Of a stretch of DNA of 64,000 nucleotides, positions 1-8,385 are shown one piece after another. Source of the DNA: Levilinea saccharolytica (lineage in GTDB: Bacteria > Chloroflexota > Anaerolineae > Anaerolineales > Anaerolineaceae). Position numbers and translations under genes: made by a program. Each line of letters opens with the position of its first letter. Position 1 is the stretch's first letter. The stretch lies in assembly GCF_001306035.1 (NCBI RefSeq), contig NZ_LGCM01000031.1:44291-108290 (forward strand). Reading direction: 5' to 3'. Below the pieces are notes generated by a model that was given only the letters and a program-made list of their open reading frames with translations, was not told the DNA's origin and made no database searches.

Positions 1-621
1 GAAACCGAAATCCTCGACGTATCCGAAGGTGAAGAGGTCGGCATTAAGAGCGTCACCATCGCCGTCAACGGCAAGTATGCCTACGGCTACCTACACCCCG
101 AAAAAGGCGTCCACCGCCTGGTGCGGCTTTCCCCCTTTGATTCTGCCCACCGCCGCCACACCTCGTTTGCGATGGTCGAAGTTCTGCCCCAGGCCAACGA
201 GGAAGGCGATATCCAGATCAATCCCGACGAGCTGCGCATTGATATCTACCGCTCTTCCAGCGCCGGGGGTCAAAACGTGCAGAAGAACGCCACCGCCGTG
301 CGCATCACCCATTTGCCCACTGGTCTGGTGGTCTCCTGCCAAAATGAGCGCTCGCAGATGCAGAACCGTGAAAACGCCATGCGCGTTCTGCGCGCCCGCC
401 TCCTGCAAATGCGCCATGCCGAGCAGGAAAAGGAGCTGGCAGAACTGCGCGGTGATTACACCAAAGCGGAATGGGGCAGTCAGATTCGCTCCTACGTGCT
501 GCACCCTTACCAACTGGTCAAAGATCACCGCACCGAACACGAGATGGGTAACACCCAGGCCGTCCTCGATGGAGAAATTGACTCCTTCATCGAAGCCTTC
601 CTTCGCCATAAAACCGTGTAA
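1..621 (+). CDS. prfB: Peptide chain release factor 2, 3' part
   Basis: This is the C-terminal 206 residues of a class I release factor; the reading frame is open from base 1, so the gene begins outside the window. The codon-recognition loop contains SPF (in [12 protein letters not shown]), the tripeptide that reads UGA/UAA in RF2, rather than the PxT of RF1. The peptidyl-tRNA hydrolysis motif GGQ sits in [11 protein letters not shown], followed by the usual [11 protein letters not shown] segment. The protein ends in a typical helical tail. The frameshift site that often controls prfB would lie upstream and cannot be seen. A strong hairpin terminator follows at once. RF2 identity is certain from the two motifs. 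Confidence 0.97.
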   Translation, partial: ETEILDVSEGEEVGIKSVTIAVNGKYAYGYLHPEKGVHRLVRLSPFDSAHRRHTSFAMVEVLPQANEEGDIQINPDELRIDIYRSSSAGGQNVQKNATAVRITHLPTGLVVSCQNERSQMQNRENAMRVLRARLLQMRHAEQEKELAELRGDYTKAEWGSQIRSYVLHPYQLVKDHRTEHEMGNTQAVLDGEIDSFIEAFLRHKTV

Positions 622-639
622 AACACCCTGATTAAACGG

Positions 640-680
640 CAGCAGGCCGAACGCTTGAAGGTTCGGCCTGCTGTTTATTT
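640..680. terminator. Intrinsic terminator after prfB (bidirectional)
   Basis: A perfect 13-bp inverted repeat (640-652 with 661-673, 8-nt loop) is followed by TTTATTT on the plus strand and TTTAAT on the minus strand. It lies between the convergent prfB and phosphofructokinase genes and probably ends both transcripts. Confidence 0.85.
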
Positions 681-687
681 GAATGTA

Positions 688-1656
688 CTAATCCAAGATT
701 TGCGCCAGCTTGAACAGGGTCAAATCCAGGGGCTTCTTGCTGGCAACCACCGTTTCCAGCGGTGTACGCGTCAGTTCGCTGCGCACCCAACCGTTGAGCA
801 CCCCATACTGTCCTTCCAGCAAACTTTCCACCGCCCCGGCCCCCAGGCGGCTGGCCAGAATCCGGTCAAACGCCCCAGGGTTGCCGCCGCGCTGAATGTG
901 GCCCAAAATCGCCGTACGCAAAGCAAACCCCAGGCGGTCCTGATGCTCGGTGAAATAGGCGTCCAGTTTGGCCGCGTTATATTTCGCCCCCTCTGCCACC
1001 ACCACAATTGCGTGAGCTTTGCCCTTCTCGTAAGCCTCGCGGATCACATCCGCCACATGCTCCGGCTCGGTTTCCACCTCTGGGATCACCACCGCCTCAG
1101 CCCCGCCGGCAATGGCCGACATCAGCGCCAGGTAGCCGCAGTCACGTCCCATCACCTCCAATAAAAAGGCCCGCTGATGTGAACTGGCGGTGATCTTCAG
1201 GCGGTCAATCGCTTCCAAAGCGATATTCAAAGCCGTGTCCACGCCAATGGTGATATCCGAGCCAAACAGGTCGTTGTCAATCGTCGAAGCCACGCCCACC
1301 ACCGGAAAACCCAGTTGGTGCAGAGCATTTGCGCCGGTCTGCGACCCGTTCCCGCCGATCACCACCAGCCCCTCAACCCCCGCCTGGTTTAAGGCTCGCA
1401 AAGCTTTGCGTTGACCTTCCGGTGTCTTAAACTCCAGGCTGCGGGCGCTGCCCAAAATGGTGCCGCCGCGCTGAATAATCCCGCCCACGTCGCGCGCTCC
1501 CATCGGAGTGAAGAGGCCGTCAATCAACCCTTGGTATCCCTGCCGCACACCGAAAACCTCCACCCCCCGATCAATCGCCGTGCGCACCACCGCTCGAATA
1601 GCTGCGTTCATGCCCGGGGCATCCCCACCGCTGGTCAAAACCCCAATTCGCTTCAT
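688..1656 (-). CDS. pfkA: ATP-dependent 6-phosphofructokinase, variant active site
   Basis: The 322-residue protein has the family length and layout: N-terminal VLTSGGDAPGMNAAIR (ATP loop), the catalytic TIDND with Asp127, and EVMGRDCGYLAL for fructose-6-phosphate binding. It phosphorylates fructose-6-phosphate in glycolysis. Gly104 is typical of ATP rather than PPi enzymes. Residue 103 is Asn (VIGGNGSQTGA) where E. coli PfkA has the Mg-contacting Asp103; I recall a related subfamily with this change, but could not check. The start at 1656 was chosen because an AAAGGAGGG ribosome site lies 4 nt upstream; the ATG at 1659 is also possible. The start is 292 nt from the next, divergent gene. Confidence 0.92.
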   Translation of the reverse strand: MKRIGVLTSGGDAPGMNAAIRAVVRTAIDRGVEVFGVRQGYQGLIDGLFTPMGARDVGGIIQRGGTILGSARSLEFKTPEGQRKALRALNQAGVEGLVVIGGNGSQTGANALHQLGFPVVGVASTIDNDLFGSDITIGVDTALNIALEAIDRLKITASSHQRAFLLEVMGRDCGYLALMSAIAGGAEAVVIPEVETEPEHVADVIREAYEKGKAHAIVVVAEGAKYNAAKLDAYFTEHQDRLGFALRTAILGHIQRGGNPGAFDRILASRLGAGAVESLLEGQYGVLNGWVRSELTRTPLETVVASKKPLDLTLFKLAQILD

Positions 1657-1948
1657 CATCCCTCCTTTCATAATGGCGAAAACGTATGAATGTTCTTCCA
1701 TTGTACCCCCAATGCTTGTCTTTGAGCCTCCCTTCCAGCTCGGAAAAACTTGCGTGGAATTTCGGAAAAGCTTATGACACTCAGAGCGAAAGAACGGGCA
1801 GAATGGCAGTATTCAACCCGGGTTCGCTTTGCTAGAATGGATCGTGGAAATCATCGCCTGATCCCCGTCACCCGTTCAGGCTGTTTTGGTTTCTTGGGTT
1901 AAGACCATCGGACATTCATCTAGCCGCAGGAGATCGAAGGGAAAATCC

Positions 1949-4045
1949 ATGACAGGACTCCGAATCGAGCAGCACCCCATTCTACCCATTCCAGAACGGG
2001 AGGAAATTCAAATTTTCTGGCAAGGTCAACCCATCCGCGCTTTTGTGGGGGAAACCATCTCCGCCGCCCTCTTTGCCAGCGGCATCCGCGTCTTCGGCCA
2101 CCATCCCAAAGACGGATCACCTCAGGGCATTTTCTGCGCCAACGGACAATGCTCGCAATGCATGGTCTTAGCTGATCAAAAGCCGGTTAAATCCTGCATG
2201 GAACTGGTGCAGCCCGGCATGCAGGTAGAACCGCTCAACGGACTGCCCGAACTGCCCAAAGTTTCCCAGCCGCCGAAAGTACAGCCCATTGAAGAGATCG
2301 AGGTCGATGTCCTCATCCTGGGCGGCGGCCCGGCAGGCCTTTCCGCTGGCAGCGAACTAGGCAAACTCGGCATTCCCACCCTGCTGATTGATGACAAGCA
2401 CCGTCTGGGCGGTAAACTGGTGCTTCAAACCCACCGCTTCTTCGGTTCTTCCTCTGCGGTGTATGCCGGCACGCGCGGGATTGACATCGCCACCCGCCTC
2501 GAAAACGATCTGCGGCAGTACCCCTCGGTTCAAATCTGGCTGCAATCCACCGCTCTGGCGGTGTTCAGCGACCAAAAAGTCGGTGTCCTGCGGAACGGCA
2601 GCCAATACGTCCTGGTCAAACCAAAGGTCATTCTGGTAGCCACCGGCGCACGCGAGAAGTTCCTGGCCTTCAAAGGCAACACCCTCCCCGGTGTGTACGG
2701 CGCGGGAGCTTTCCAAACCCTGGTCAACCGCGACCTGGTGCGCCCAGCGGAAAACCTCTTCATCGTCGGCGGCGGCAACGTCGGCCTCATCGCCGGATAC
2801 CACGCCCTGCAGGCCAACATCAACGTCGTCGGCCTGGTAGAAGCTCTGCCCGAATGCGGCGGCTATAAAGTGCACAAAGACAAGCTCGTCCGCATGGGCG
2901 TGCCCATCTACACCTCTCACACCGTCCTCAGCGCCAACGGCCAGGATTACGTCGAATCGGTCACCATTGCCCAGGTGGATGAGAAATTCCAACCCATCCC
3001 CGGCACCGAAAAATCCTTCGCTTGCGACAGCCTCCTCATCGCCGTCGGCCTCGATCCGGTCAATGAGTTTTTTATCAAAGCCAAACAGTACGGCATCCCC
3101 GTCTTTGCGGGCGGCGACGCCGAGGAGATCGCCGAAGCCTCCGCCGCCATGTTCTCCGGCAAAATCAAAGGCCGCGAAATTGCCCTCCAGCTGGGCCGCA
3201 AAGCCCCGCCCGTCCCCGCCGAATGGTACCGCACCGGTGAAATCCTCAAATCCAAACCCGGTGAAACCTTCTCCGAGCACCTGCCCGAAGCCTCCGTCGG
3301 GGTCGTTCCGGTCATCCACTGCACCCAGGAAATCCCTTGCAACCCCTGCGCGGCGCTCTGCCCCAACGGTCTCATCTTCGTGGACGATCACGATATTCGC
3401 AAAGTCCCCGAATTTCTGGGCAACAACTACTGCTGCCAACTCTGTGAACAGTGCGTGGCGGGCTGTCCGGGCCTGGCTATCACCCTGGTGGATTACCGCT
3501 CGAACGCCGATTTTCCCCTGGTCTCCATCCCCTACGAGTTCACCCGTGACTCCATCCGCCAGCGCGATTCCGTTACCGTGCTCGACACCCAGGGCAATCC
3601 CCTTGGAGATCTCGAAGTCCTCAGCGTACATCAAATCAAGCGCAGTGACCGCACCCTCATCGTGCAGGTGCAGGCCCCCAAAGAATACGCCAAAAAGATC
3701 GCCGGTCTGCGCATTCAAGATCAGAAGGTCACAGAACCGCTGGATGAATACGTCACTGAGCTGCACAACGACACCATCATCTGCCGCTGCGAACGCGTCA
3801 CCGTCGGCGAAATCCGCGAGCTGATCCGTAAAGGCGTGCGCGATATCAACGAGATCAAAACCGTCACCCGCGCGGGCATGGGCGCCTGCGGCTCCAAAAC
3901 CTGCAACTCCCTCATCCACCGCCTCTTCCGCGAAGAAGGCATCACCAACAGCGAAGTGGTGGATAACACCAAACGCCCTCTCTTTATGGAAGTTCCCATC
4001 GGCGTCTTTGCAGGCGAATCCCCATCCGAGGACAAATCCACATGA
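1949..4045 (+). CDS. Multidomain Fe-S/FAD oxidoreductase, alpha subunit of an amine/amino-acid dehydrogenase (SoxA/HcnAB-like)
   Basis: The 698-residue protein strings four cofactor modules together. An N-terminal [2Fe-2S] domain shows C-x4-C-x2-C-x11-C (CANGQCSQC, then Cys further on). A pyridine-nucleotide-disulfide oxidoreductase domain follows, with VLILGGGPAGLSA for FAD and LFIVGGGNVGL as second dinucleotide site. A cysteine-rich segment (IPCNPCAALCP and CCQLCEQCVAGCP) looks like a two-cluster ferredoxin. Last comes a BFD-type [2Fe-2S] domain (IICRCERVTVGEI, ACGSKTC). Separate parts are known as HcnA plus HcnB, or sarcosine oxidase alpha. The next gene, overlapping by ATGA, is the matching DAO-type flavoprotein. 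Substrate is unknown: proline, sarcosine, glycine or an opine are options. GGAG at 1927-1931 region and a Met fit this start. Confidence 0.85.
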   Translation: MTGLRIEQHPILPIPEREEIQIFWQGQPIRAFVGETISAALFASGIRVFGHHPKDGSPQGIFCANGQCSQCMVLADQKPVKSCMELVQPGMQVEPLNGLPELPKVSQPPKVQPIEEIEVDVLILGGGPAGLSAGSELGKLGIPTLLIDDKHRLGGKLVLQTHRFFGSSSAVYAGTRGIDIATRLENDLRQYPSVQIWLQSTALAVFSDQKVGVLRNGSQYVLVKPKVILVATGAREKFLAFKGNTLPGVYGAGAFQTLVNRDLVRPAENLFIVGGGNVGLIAGYHALQANINVVGLVEALPECGGYKVHKDKLVRMGVPIYTSHTVLSANGQDYVESVTIAQVDEKFQPIPGTEKSFACDSLLIAVGLDPVNEFFIKAKQYGIPVFAGGDAEEIAEASAAMFSGKIKGREIALQLGRKAPPVPAEWYRTGEILKSKPGETFSEHLPEASVGVVPVIHCTQEIPCNPCAALCPNGLIFVDDHDIRKVPEFLGNNYCCQLCEQCVAGCPGLAITLVDYRSNADFPLVSIPYEFTRDSIRQRDSVTVLDTQGNPLGDLEVLSVHQIKRSDRTLIVQVQAPKEYAKKIAGLRIQDQKVTEPLDEYVTELHNDTIICRCERVTVGEIRELIRKGVRDINEIKTVTRAGMGACGSKTCNSLIHRLFREEGITNSEVVDNTKRPLFMEVPIGVFAGESPSEDKST

Positions 4046-5211
4046 CCCAACCTACCTCCATTCCGCACTATGATGTCATTATCCTCGGCGCGGGTTCCGT
4101 TGGAACCCCCAGCGCCATGTACCTGGCGGAAGCGGGTTACAAAGTGCTGGTCTTAGACCCGGGCGCTTCCGTCGGTCAAGGCTCCAACAAAAAAGCCATT
4201 GGCGGCATCCGCGCCACCCATTCCGACCCGGCCAAAATTCGTCTCTGCCTGCGCAGCCTGGAAATTTTCTCCAACTGGGAGAAATGGTACGGCGAAGATA
4301 TCGAGTGGGTTCAGAACGGCTACATGTTCATGGCCTACCGCGAACGCGAGCAAAAAATTCTCCAAGACCTGCTGGTCACCCAGAAATCCTACGGCCTGAA
4401 CATAGATTGGTACGACCCCCAACAGCTCCTGGATATTGTTCCCGACCTCAACCCCGAAGGGCTGCTGGGCGGCACCTTCTCCCCTGAAGACGGCAGCGCC
4501 TCACCCCTGCTGTCTGCCCACCGCTTCTATGAACACGCCTGCCGAGCCGGAGCCGATTTCCACTTCCATGAGCCGGTCACCAAAATGATCACCCGCAGCG
4601 GAAAAATCGTCGCAGTTGAAACCCCCACGGGCACCTACGGAGCCGACGTGGTCATCAATGCCGCTGGAGCCTGGGCGCGCCCTGTGGCGCAATTGGTGGG
4701 CGTGGATGTCCCTGTCAACCCCGATTCGCATGAATCCGCCGTCACCGAAGCCGTGGCTGATTTCCTCAAGCCCATGATCGTGGATATCCGCCCCATGCCC
4801 GGTTCCTCCAACTACTACTTCTACCAGCACCGCACCGGTCAGATTTTCTTCTGCATCACCCCCAGCCCGAACATTTGGGGCTTTGACACCGAAGAAACCA
4901 GCGAATTCTTGCCGATGGTCACCCGCCGCATGGTCGAAGTCATGCCCCGCCTGAAGAACCTGCGCGTGCGCCGCACCTGGCGCGGCCTCTATCCCATGAC
5001 CCCAGACGGTTTCCCTATCGTGGGTTGGGCCGAAGAGGTAGAGAACTTCCTGCTGGCCGTGGGCATGTGCGGTCAGGGGTACATGCTTGGCCCAGGTTTG
5101 GGTGAATTGATCTTGCGCCTGGTTCAAAACCAGCTTACCGAAAACGACCAGGAGACTCTCAGCTTCCTCAAACCCACTCGCCAGTTTGCCAGCCAGGAAC
5201 TGCTGAAATAA
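4042..5211 (+). CDS. DAO-family FAD-dependent oxidoreductase, beta subunit (SoxB/HcnC-like)
   Basis: The 389-residue protein begins with a Rossmann FAD motif (VIILGAGSVGTPSAMYLAEAG), closes with GMCGQGYMLGPGLGE, and has the TPDGFPIVG segment typical of the D-amino-acid-oxidase fold (sarcosine oxidase, glycine oxidase, HcnC, dye-linked proline dehydrogenase). It should oxidise a C-N bond and pass electrons to the flavin/Fe-S partner encoded just upstream. The start codon overlaps the partner's stop codon (ATGA), which implies translational coupling and a stable complex. No signal peptide or membrane segment is visible, so the complex is probably cytosolic or peripheral. The substrate cannot be told from sequence. 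Confidence 0.87.
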   Translation: MTQPTSIPHYDVIILGAGSVGTPSAMYLAEAGYKVLVLDPGASVGQGSNKKAIGGIRATHSDPAKIRLCLRSLEIFSNWEKWYGEDIEWVQNGYMFMAYREREQKILQDLLVTQKSYGLNIDWYDPQQLLDIVPDLNPEGLLGGTFSPEDGSASPLLSAHRFYEHACRAGADFHFHEPVTKMITRSGKIVAVETPTGTYGADVVINAAGAWARPVAQLVGVDVPVNPDSHESAVTEAVADFLKPMIVDIRPMPGSSNYYFYQHRTGQIFFCITPSPNIWGFDTEETSEFLPMVTRRMVEVMPRLKNLRVRRTWRGLYPMTPDGFPIVGWAEEVENFLLAVGMCGQGYMLGPGLGELILRLVQNQLTENDQETLSFLKPTRQFASQELLK

Positions 5212-5251
5212 CCTGCCTGCCTTCTGGTACAATAAAGCGGTTTTCGCAATC

Positions 5252-5282
5252 AGCGGAGCCAGCACCACCGGCTCCGCTTTCA
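5252..5282 (+). terminator. Hairpin between the dehydrogenase operon and the HAD gene
   Basis: AGCGGAGCC (5252-5260) pairs with GGCTCCGCT (5270-5278) around a 9-nt loop and is followed by TTTCATTT. It probably ends the upstream two-gene operon. A -10-like TACAAT lies just before it (5228-5233), so if that promoter is real the hairpin would sit in the leader of the HAD gene. Confidence 0.6.
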
Positions 5283-5295
5283 TTTGGAGGAACAC

Positions 5296-5967
5296 GTGAC
5301 CATTAAAGGGCTTCTCTTTGATTTCGACGGCCTCATCTTAGACACCGAGACCCCGGAATATGATTTATGGTGCAGCATCTTTCAGGAATTTGGCCAAAGC
5401 CTGCCTTTGGAGCTTTGGGCGCGCGCCGTCGGCGCATCGCTGGACGCCTTTCATCCCGCCGCCTATCTGCAAACCTTAACCGGCCGCGAGATCAATATTA
5501 CCGAAGTCGAACAGCGCCACCGCGCCGCTTCATTGGAAGTCATTCTGCAGTCCGCGCCCATTCCAGGCGTCACGGACTTTTTAGAGCACGGCCGCAAGAG
5601 TGGGATTAAAATGGCCGTCGCCTCCAGTTCCGACCGCGCCTGGGTTGGCGGTCATCTCGGCCGTCTCGGCCTCACCGACTATTTTGACACCATCTGCACC
5701 CGTGAAGACGTGGCCCAGGTAAAACCCAACCCCGCCCTCTACCTCACCGCCTGCCAACGCCTGGGCCTTCAGCCCGCCGACACGGTGGTTTTTGAGGATT
5801 CCCCCAACGGCATCACCGCCGGGATTGCCGCCGGTTGTCATGTGGTGGCGGTTCCCAACCCCCTCACCCGCCACCTGGATACCAGCCACGCCCATTGGGT
5901 TGTTCCCAGCCTCAAAGAGATCACCCTGGAAAAACTCAACCAGCGTTTCAACGGCCGTTCCAATTAG
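5296..5967 (+). CDS. HAD-superfamily hydrolase, subfamily IA (beta-phosphoglucomutase-like)
   Basis: A 223-residue phosphatase or phosphomutase. The nucleophile motif is LLFDFDGLILDTE (DxD), motif II is VASSSDR, the lysine is in QVKPNPALY, and the Asp pair of motif IV is in VVFEDSPNGITAG; a helical cap lies between motifs I and II. A GTG start at 5296 is chosen because GGAGG sits 5 nt before it; the earlier in-frame TTG at 5284 lies in the ribosome site itself. Substrate is unknown. It stands alone between a hairpin and the Rel promoter. Confidence 0.85.
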   Translation: MTIKGLLFDFDGLILDTETPEYDLWCSIFQEFGQSLPLELWARAVGASLDAFHPAAYLQTLTGREINITEVEQRHRAASLEVILQSAPIPGVTDFLEHGRKSGIKMAVASSSDRAWVGGHLGRLGLTDYFDTICTREDVAQVKPNPALYLTACQRLGLQPADTVVFEDSPNGITAGIAAGCHVVAVPNPLTRHLDTSHAHWVVPSLKEITLEKLNQRFNGRSN

Positions 5968-6011
5968 CATCCCCACCTTTTTGGCTCCTTAGTTTCCCCG
6001 CCTCAACGCAC

Positions 6012-6041
6012 TTGCGCGAAGGCAGTTTCGGGGGTTATACT
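6012..6041 (+). promoter_or_regulatory. Candidate sigma-70 promoter for rel
   Basis: TTGCGC (6012-6017) and TATACT (6036-6041) are separated by 18 bp, in the non-coding gap 60 nt before the Rel start codon. Confidence 0.5.
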
Positions 6042-6100
6042 TGTGCTGAAATTACCAGGTTGTACAAACAGGTAGTGCGGAGCGGCGGCGCGGCCAATGT

Positions 6101-8338
6101 ATGAAAATTGAAGAGCTGATCGAAAACCTGCCAGATAATTTCTCCATCGTAGACCGCGATTTGGTCACGCGTGCTTACCGCTTTGCAGAGAACGCGCACA
6201 AGAATCAAAAACGCGCCTCCGGTGAACCCTATGTCATGCACTGCCTGGCCGTTGCGGGAATTTTGGTGGAGCTGCGCCTGCCCCCACCGGTGATCATTGC
6301 CGCTCTCCTGCATGACACGGTCGAAGATACGCCCGTCACCCTGGAAGACCTCAAGCGCGAATTTGGCGAAGAGGTTGCCCAGCTGGTGGACGGAGTCACC
6401 AAGCTCAGCAAGCTGCCCACCGTCTCGATGGATGAAGAACCCATCCCGGTAGATGGTGATGGAGCCAAACCCGCGCAAACAGCCGCCGCCAGCGAAGCGC
6501 CCCGCACTACCAAAAAAGACCGCGAACTTCAGCGCGAAAAAGACGCGCGCAACGAAAACCTGCGCAAAACCTTTATGGCCATGGGCAACGATATCCGTGT
6601 AGTCATCATCAAGCTCGCGGATCGGCTGCACAATATGCGCACCCTCAGCTACATCCCCGAACCGCGCCGCAGCCGCATCGCCCAAGAAACCCTGGATATC
6701 TACGCCCCCCTGGCCAACCGCCTGGGCATCTGGCGCATCAAATGGGAGTTGGAAGACCTCGGCTTTCGCTACACCAACCCCGACCGTTACAAAGAAATCG
6801 TCGAGAACCTGGCCGAGCGCCGCACCGAACGCGAAACCCAGGTGCAAAAAATCATAGAACGCCTGAAAGCCTTAATGGAACAATCCGGCATAAAGGCTGA
6901 AATCACTGGGCGCCCCAAGCACATCTATTCCATCTACCGCAAAATGCTCGACAAAGGCAAATCCTTTGATATGGTTCGAGACCTGCGCGGTGTACGCCTC
7001 ATTGTCCCTGAAAAGCAGGATTGTTACGCCGCCCTCGGCATCATTCACGGCCAATGGCGTCCCATCCCGATGGAATTTGACGATTACATCGCCGCCCCCA
7101 AAGATAACGACTACCAATCTCTGCATACCGCTGTCATTTATGACGATGGTAAACCGCTGGAAGTGCAAATCCGCACCCCAGAGATGAACCAGCATGCCGA
7201 ATTTGGCATTGCCTCTCACTGGCGCTACAAAGAACGCAGCAGCAAATCGGATCAGGCCTACGAACAGCGCATCAACTGGCTGCGGCAGATGATGGAATGG
7301 TACAAAGATGTTGAGGACGCCCAGGAATTCATTGACGGCATGCGCACCGACATCTTCGAAGACCGTGTGTATGTCTTCACCCCTCGCGGCGATATCATTG
7401 ACCTGCCCGCCGGTTCGACCCCCATTGATTTCGCCTACCAGGTGCATACAGAAATTGGCAACCGCTGCCGCGGCGCAAAAATCAACGGCAAATTGGTCAG
7501 CCTGGATTACTGCCTAAAAACCGGCGACCAGGTGGAAATCCTCACCGCCAAACACGGCGGGCCCAGCCGCGACTGGCTGAACACCAACCTGGGTTTGGTC
7601 AAAACCCCGCGTGCCCAGGGCAAAATTCGCCAATGGTTCAAACGCCAGGACCGTGAGCAAAATCTCGCCCAGGGCCGTGCCATGTTGGATCGCGAACTGC
7701 GCCGCCTGGGCCTAAACAATGTTGACCTCGAAAAGCTAGCCTTCAGCCTGGATATCCACAATGTGGAAGATCTCTACGTGGCTTTGGGCTGCGGCGACCT
7801 TTCCATAGGGCGCATTATCGCCAAGCTCACCGACCTGGAGAAGAATTCACCTGACCCTCTGCTCAAGCCGTCCCTGCCCATCGAACAAAAAACCAGCCAC
7901 AGCGCGGTTTCTGTTTTGGGTCTCAAAGGCTTACTCACGGTCTTCGCTCGCTGCTGCAACCCCGTCCCTGGCGATGAGATCGTGGGTTATATCACCCGCG
8001 GACGCGGCGCCACCATCCACCGCTCCGATTGCCCCAACATTTTACGCCTCACCGACCGCGAACGCATTGTCAAAGTCTCCTGGGGCGAAAATCAGCGCAC
8101 CTACCCCATCCGTCTGGAGATCAAAGCCTACGACCGGCAGGATCTGGTGGGTGATATCTACCACATCCTCACCAATGAAAATATCAACTTGGTCGGCATC
8201 AACCTTAAGGTCACCGACAACCTGGCTTCTATCTACCTTTCGGTGGAAGTCGGCGACATCACCCAGCTCAGCCGCATCCTCGCCCGCATCGAAAATTTGC
8301 CCAACGTTCTGGAAGCCCATCGGGTTCACGCTGGTTAA
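6101..8338 (+). CDS. rel: Bifunctional (p)ppGpp synthetase/hydrolase (Rel/SpoT family)
   Basis: The 745-residue enzyme makes and degrades the stringent alarmone. The HD hydrolase domain (about 20-200) looks intact: GEPYVMH, ALLHDTVEDT with His71-Asp72, and KLADRLHNMRTL. The synthetase domain (about 240-370) has TGRPKHIYSIYRKM, a VRDLRGVR segment and FDDYIAAPKDNDYQSLHT. TGS (about 400-460, DRVYVFTPRGDIIDLPAGST), a Zn-finger-like helical part with ARCCNPVPGDEI, and a C-terminal ACT domain follow. Two oddities: the synthetase carries ExDD (E325-F-D-D) as in monofunctional RelA, and a charged insert of roughly 40 residues (after KLSKLPTV) interrupts the HD domain. Ribosome site is weak; the start follows from domain length. 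Confidence 0.95.
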   Translation: MKIEELIENLPDNFSIVDRDLVTRAYRFAENAHKNQKRASGEPYVMHCLAVAGILVELRLPPPVIIAALLHDTVEDTPVTLEDLKREFGEEVAQLVDGVTKLSKLPTVSMDEEPIPVDGDGAKPAQTAAASEAPRTTKKDRELQREKDARNENLRKTFMAMGNDIRVVIIKLADRLHNMRTLSYIPEPRRSRIAQETLDIYAPLANRLGIWRIKWELEDLGFRYTNPDRYKEIVENLAERRTERETQVQKIIERLKALMEQSGIKAEITGRPKHIYSIYRKMLDKGKSFDMVRDLRGVRLIVPEKQDCYAALGIIHGQWRPIPMEFDDYIAAPKDNDYQSLHTAVIYDDGKPLEVQIRTPEMNQHAEFGIASHWRYKERSSKSDQAYEQRINWLRQMMEWYKDVEDAQEFIDGMRTDIFEDRVYVFTPRGDIIDLPAGSTPIDFAYQVHTEIGNRCRGAKINGKLVSLDYCLKTGDQVEILTAKHGGPSRDWLNTNLGLVKTPRAQGKIRQWFKRQDREQNLAQGRAMLDRELRRLGLNNVDLEKLAFSLDIHNVEDLYVALGCGDLSIGRIIAKLTDLEKNSPDPLLKPSLPIEQKTSHSAVSVLGLKGLLTVFARCCNPVPGDEIVGYITRGRGATIHRSDCPNILRLTDRERIVKVSWGENQRTYPIRLEIKAYDRQDLVGDIYHILTNENINLVGINLKVTDNLASIYLSVEVGDITQLSRILARIENLPNVLEAHRVHAG

Positions 8339-8345
8339 TTTGAAG

Positions 8346-8351
8346 TATAAT
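8346..8351 (+). promoter_or_regulatory. -10 box TATAAT upstream of moeA
   Basis: A perfect TATAAT lies in the 47-bp gap after rel, 34 nt before the moeA start. No good -35 is seen. The same nonamer TATAATCAG recurs before the genes at 34920 and 56949. Confidence 0.45.
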
Positions 8352-8385
8352 CAGCGCGCCAAAACTTCTTCACTTGGAGAAAGTG

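Noticed and set aside
2357..3919. Long minus-strand open frame (520 codons) opposite the Fe-S/FAD oxidoreductase, and similar long antisense frames at 18409-19644, 21403-22962, 29394-30797 and 54524-55903
   Set aside because: They lie exactly opposite well-identified genes, have Gly/Ala/Asp-rich compositions without motifs, and arise because C-ending codon use removes stops from the antisense frame.
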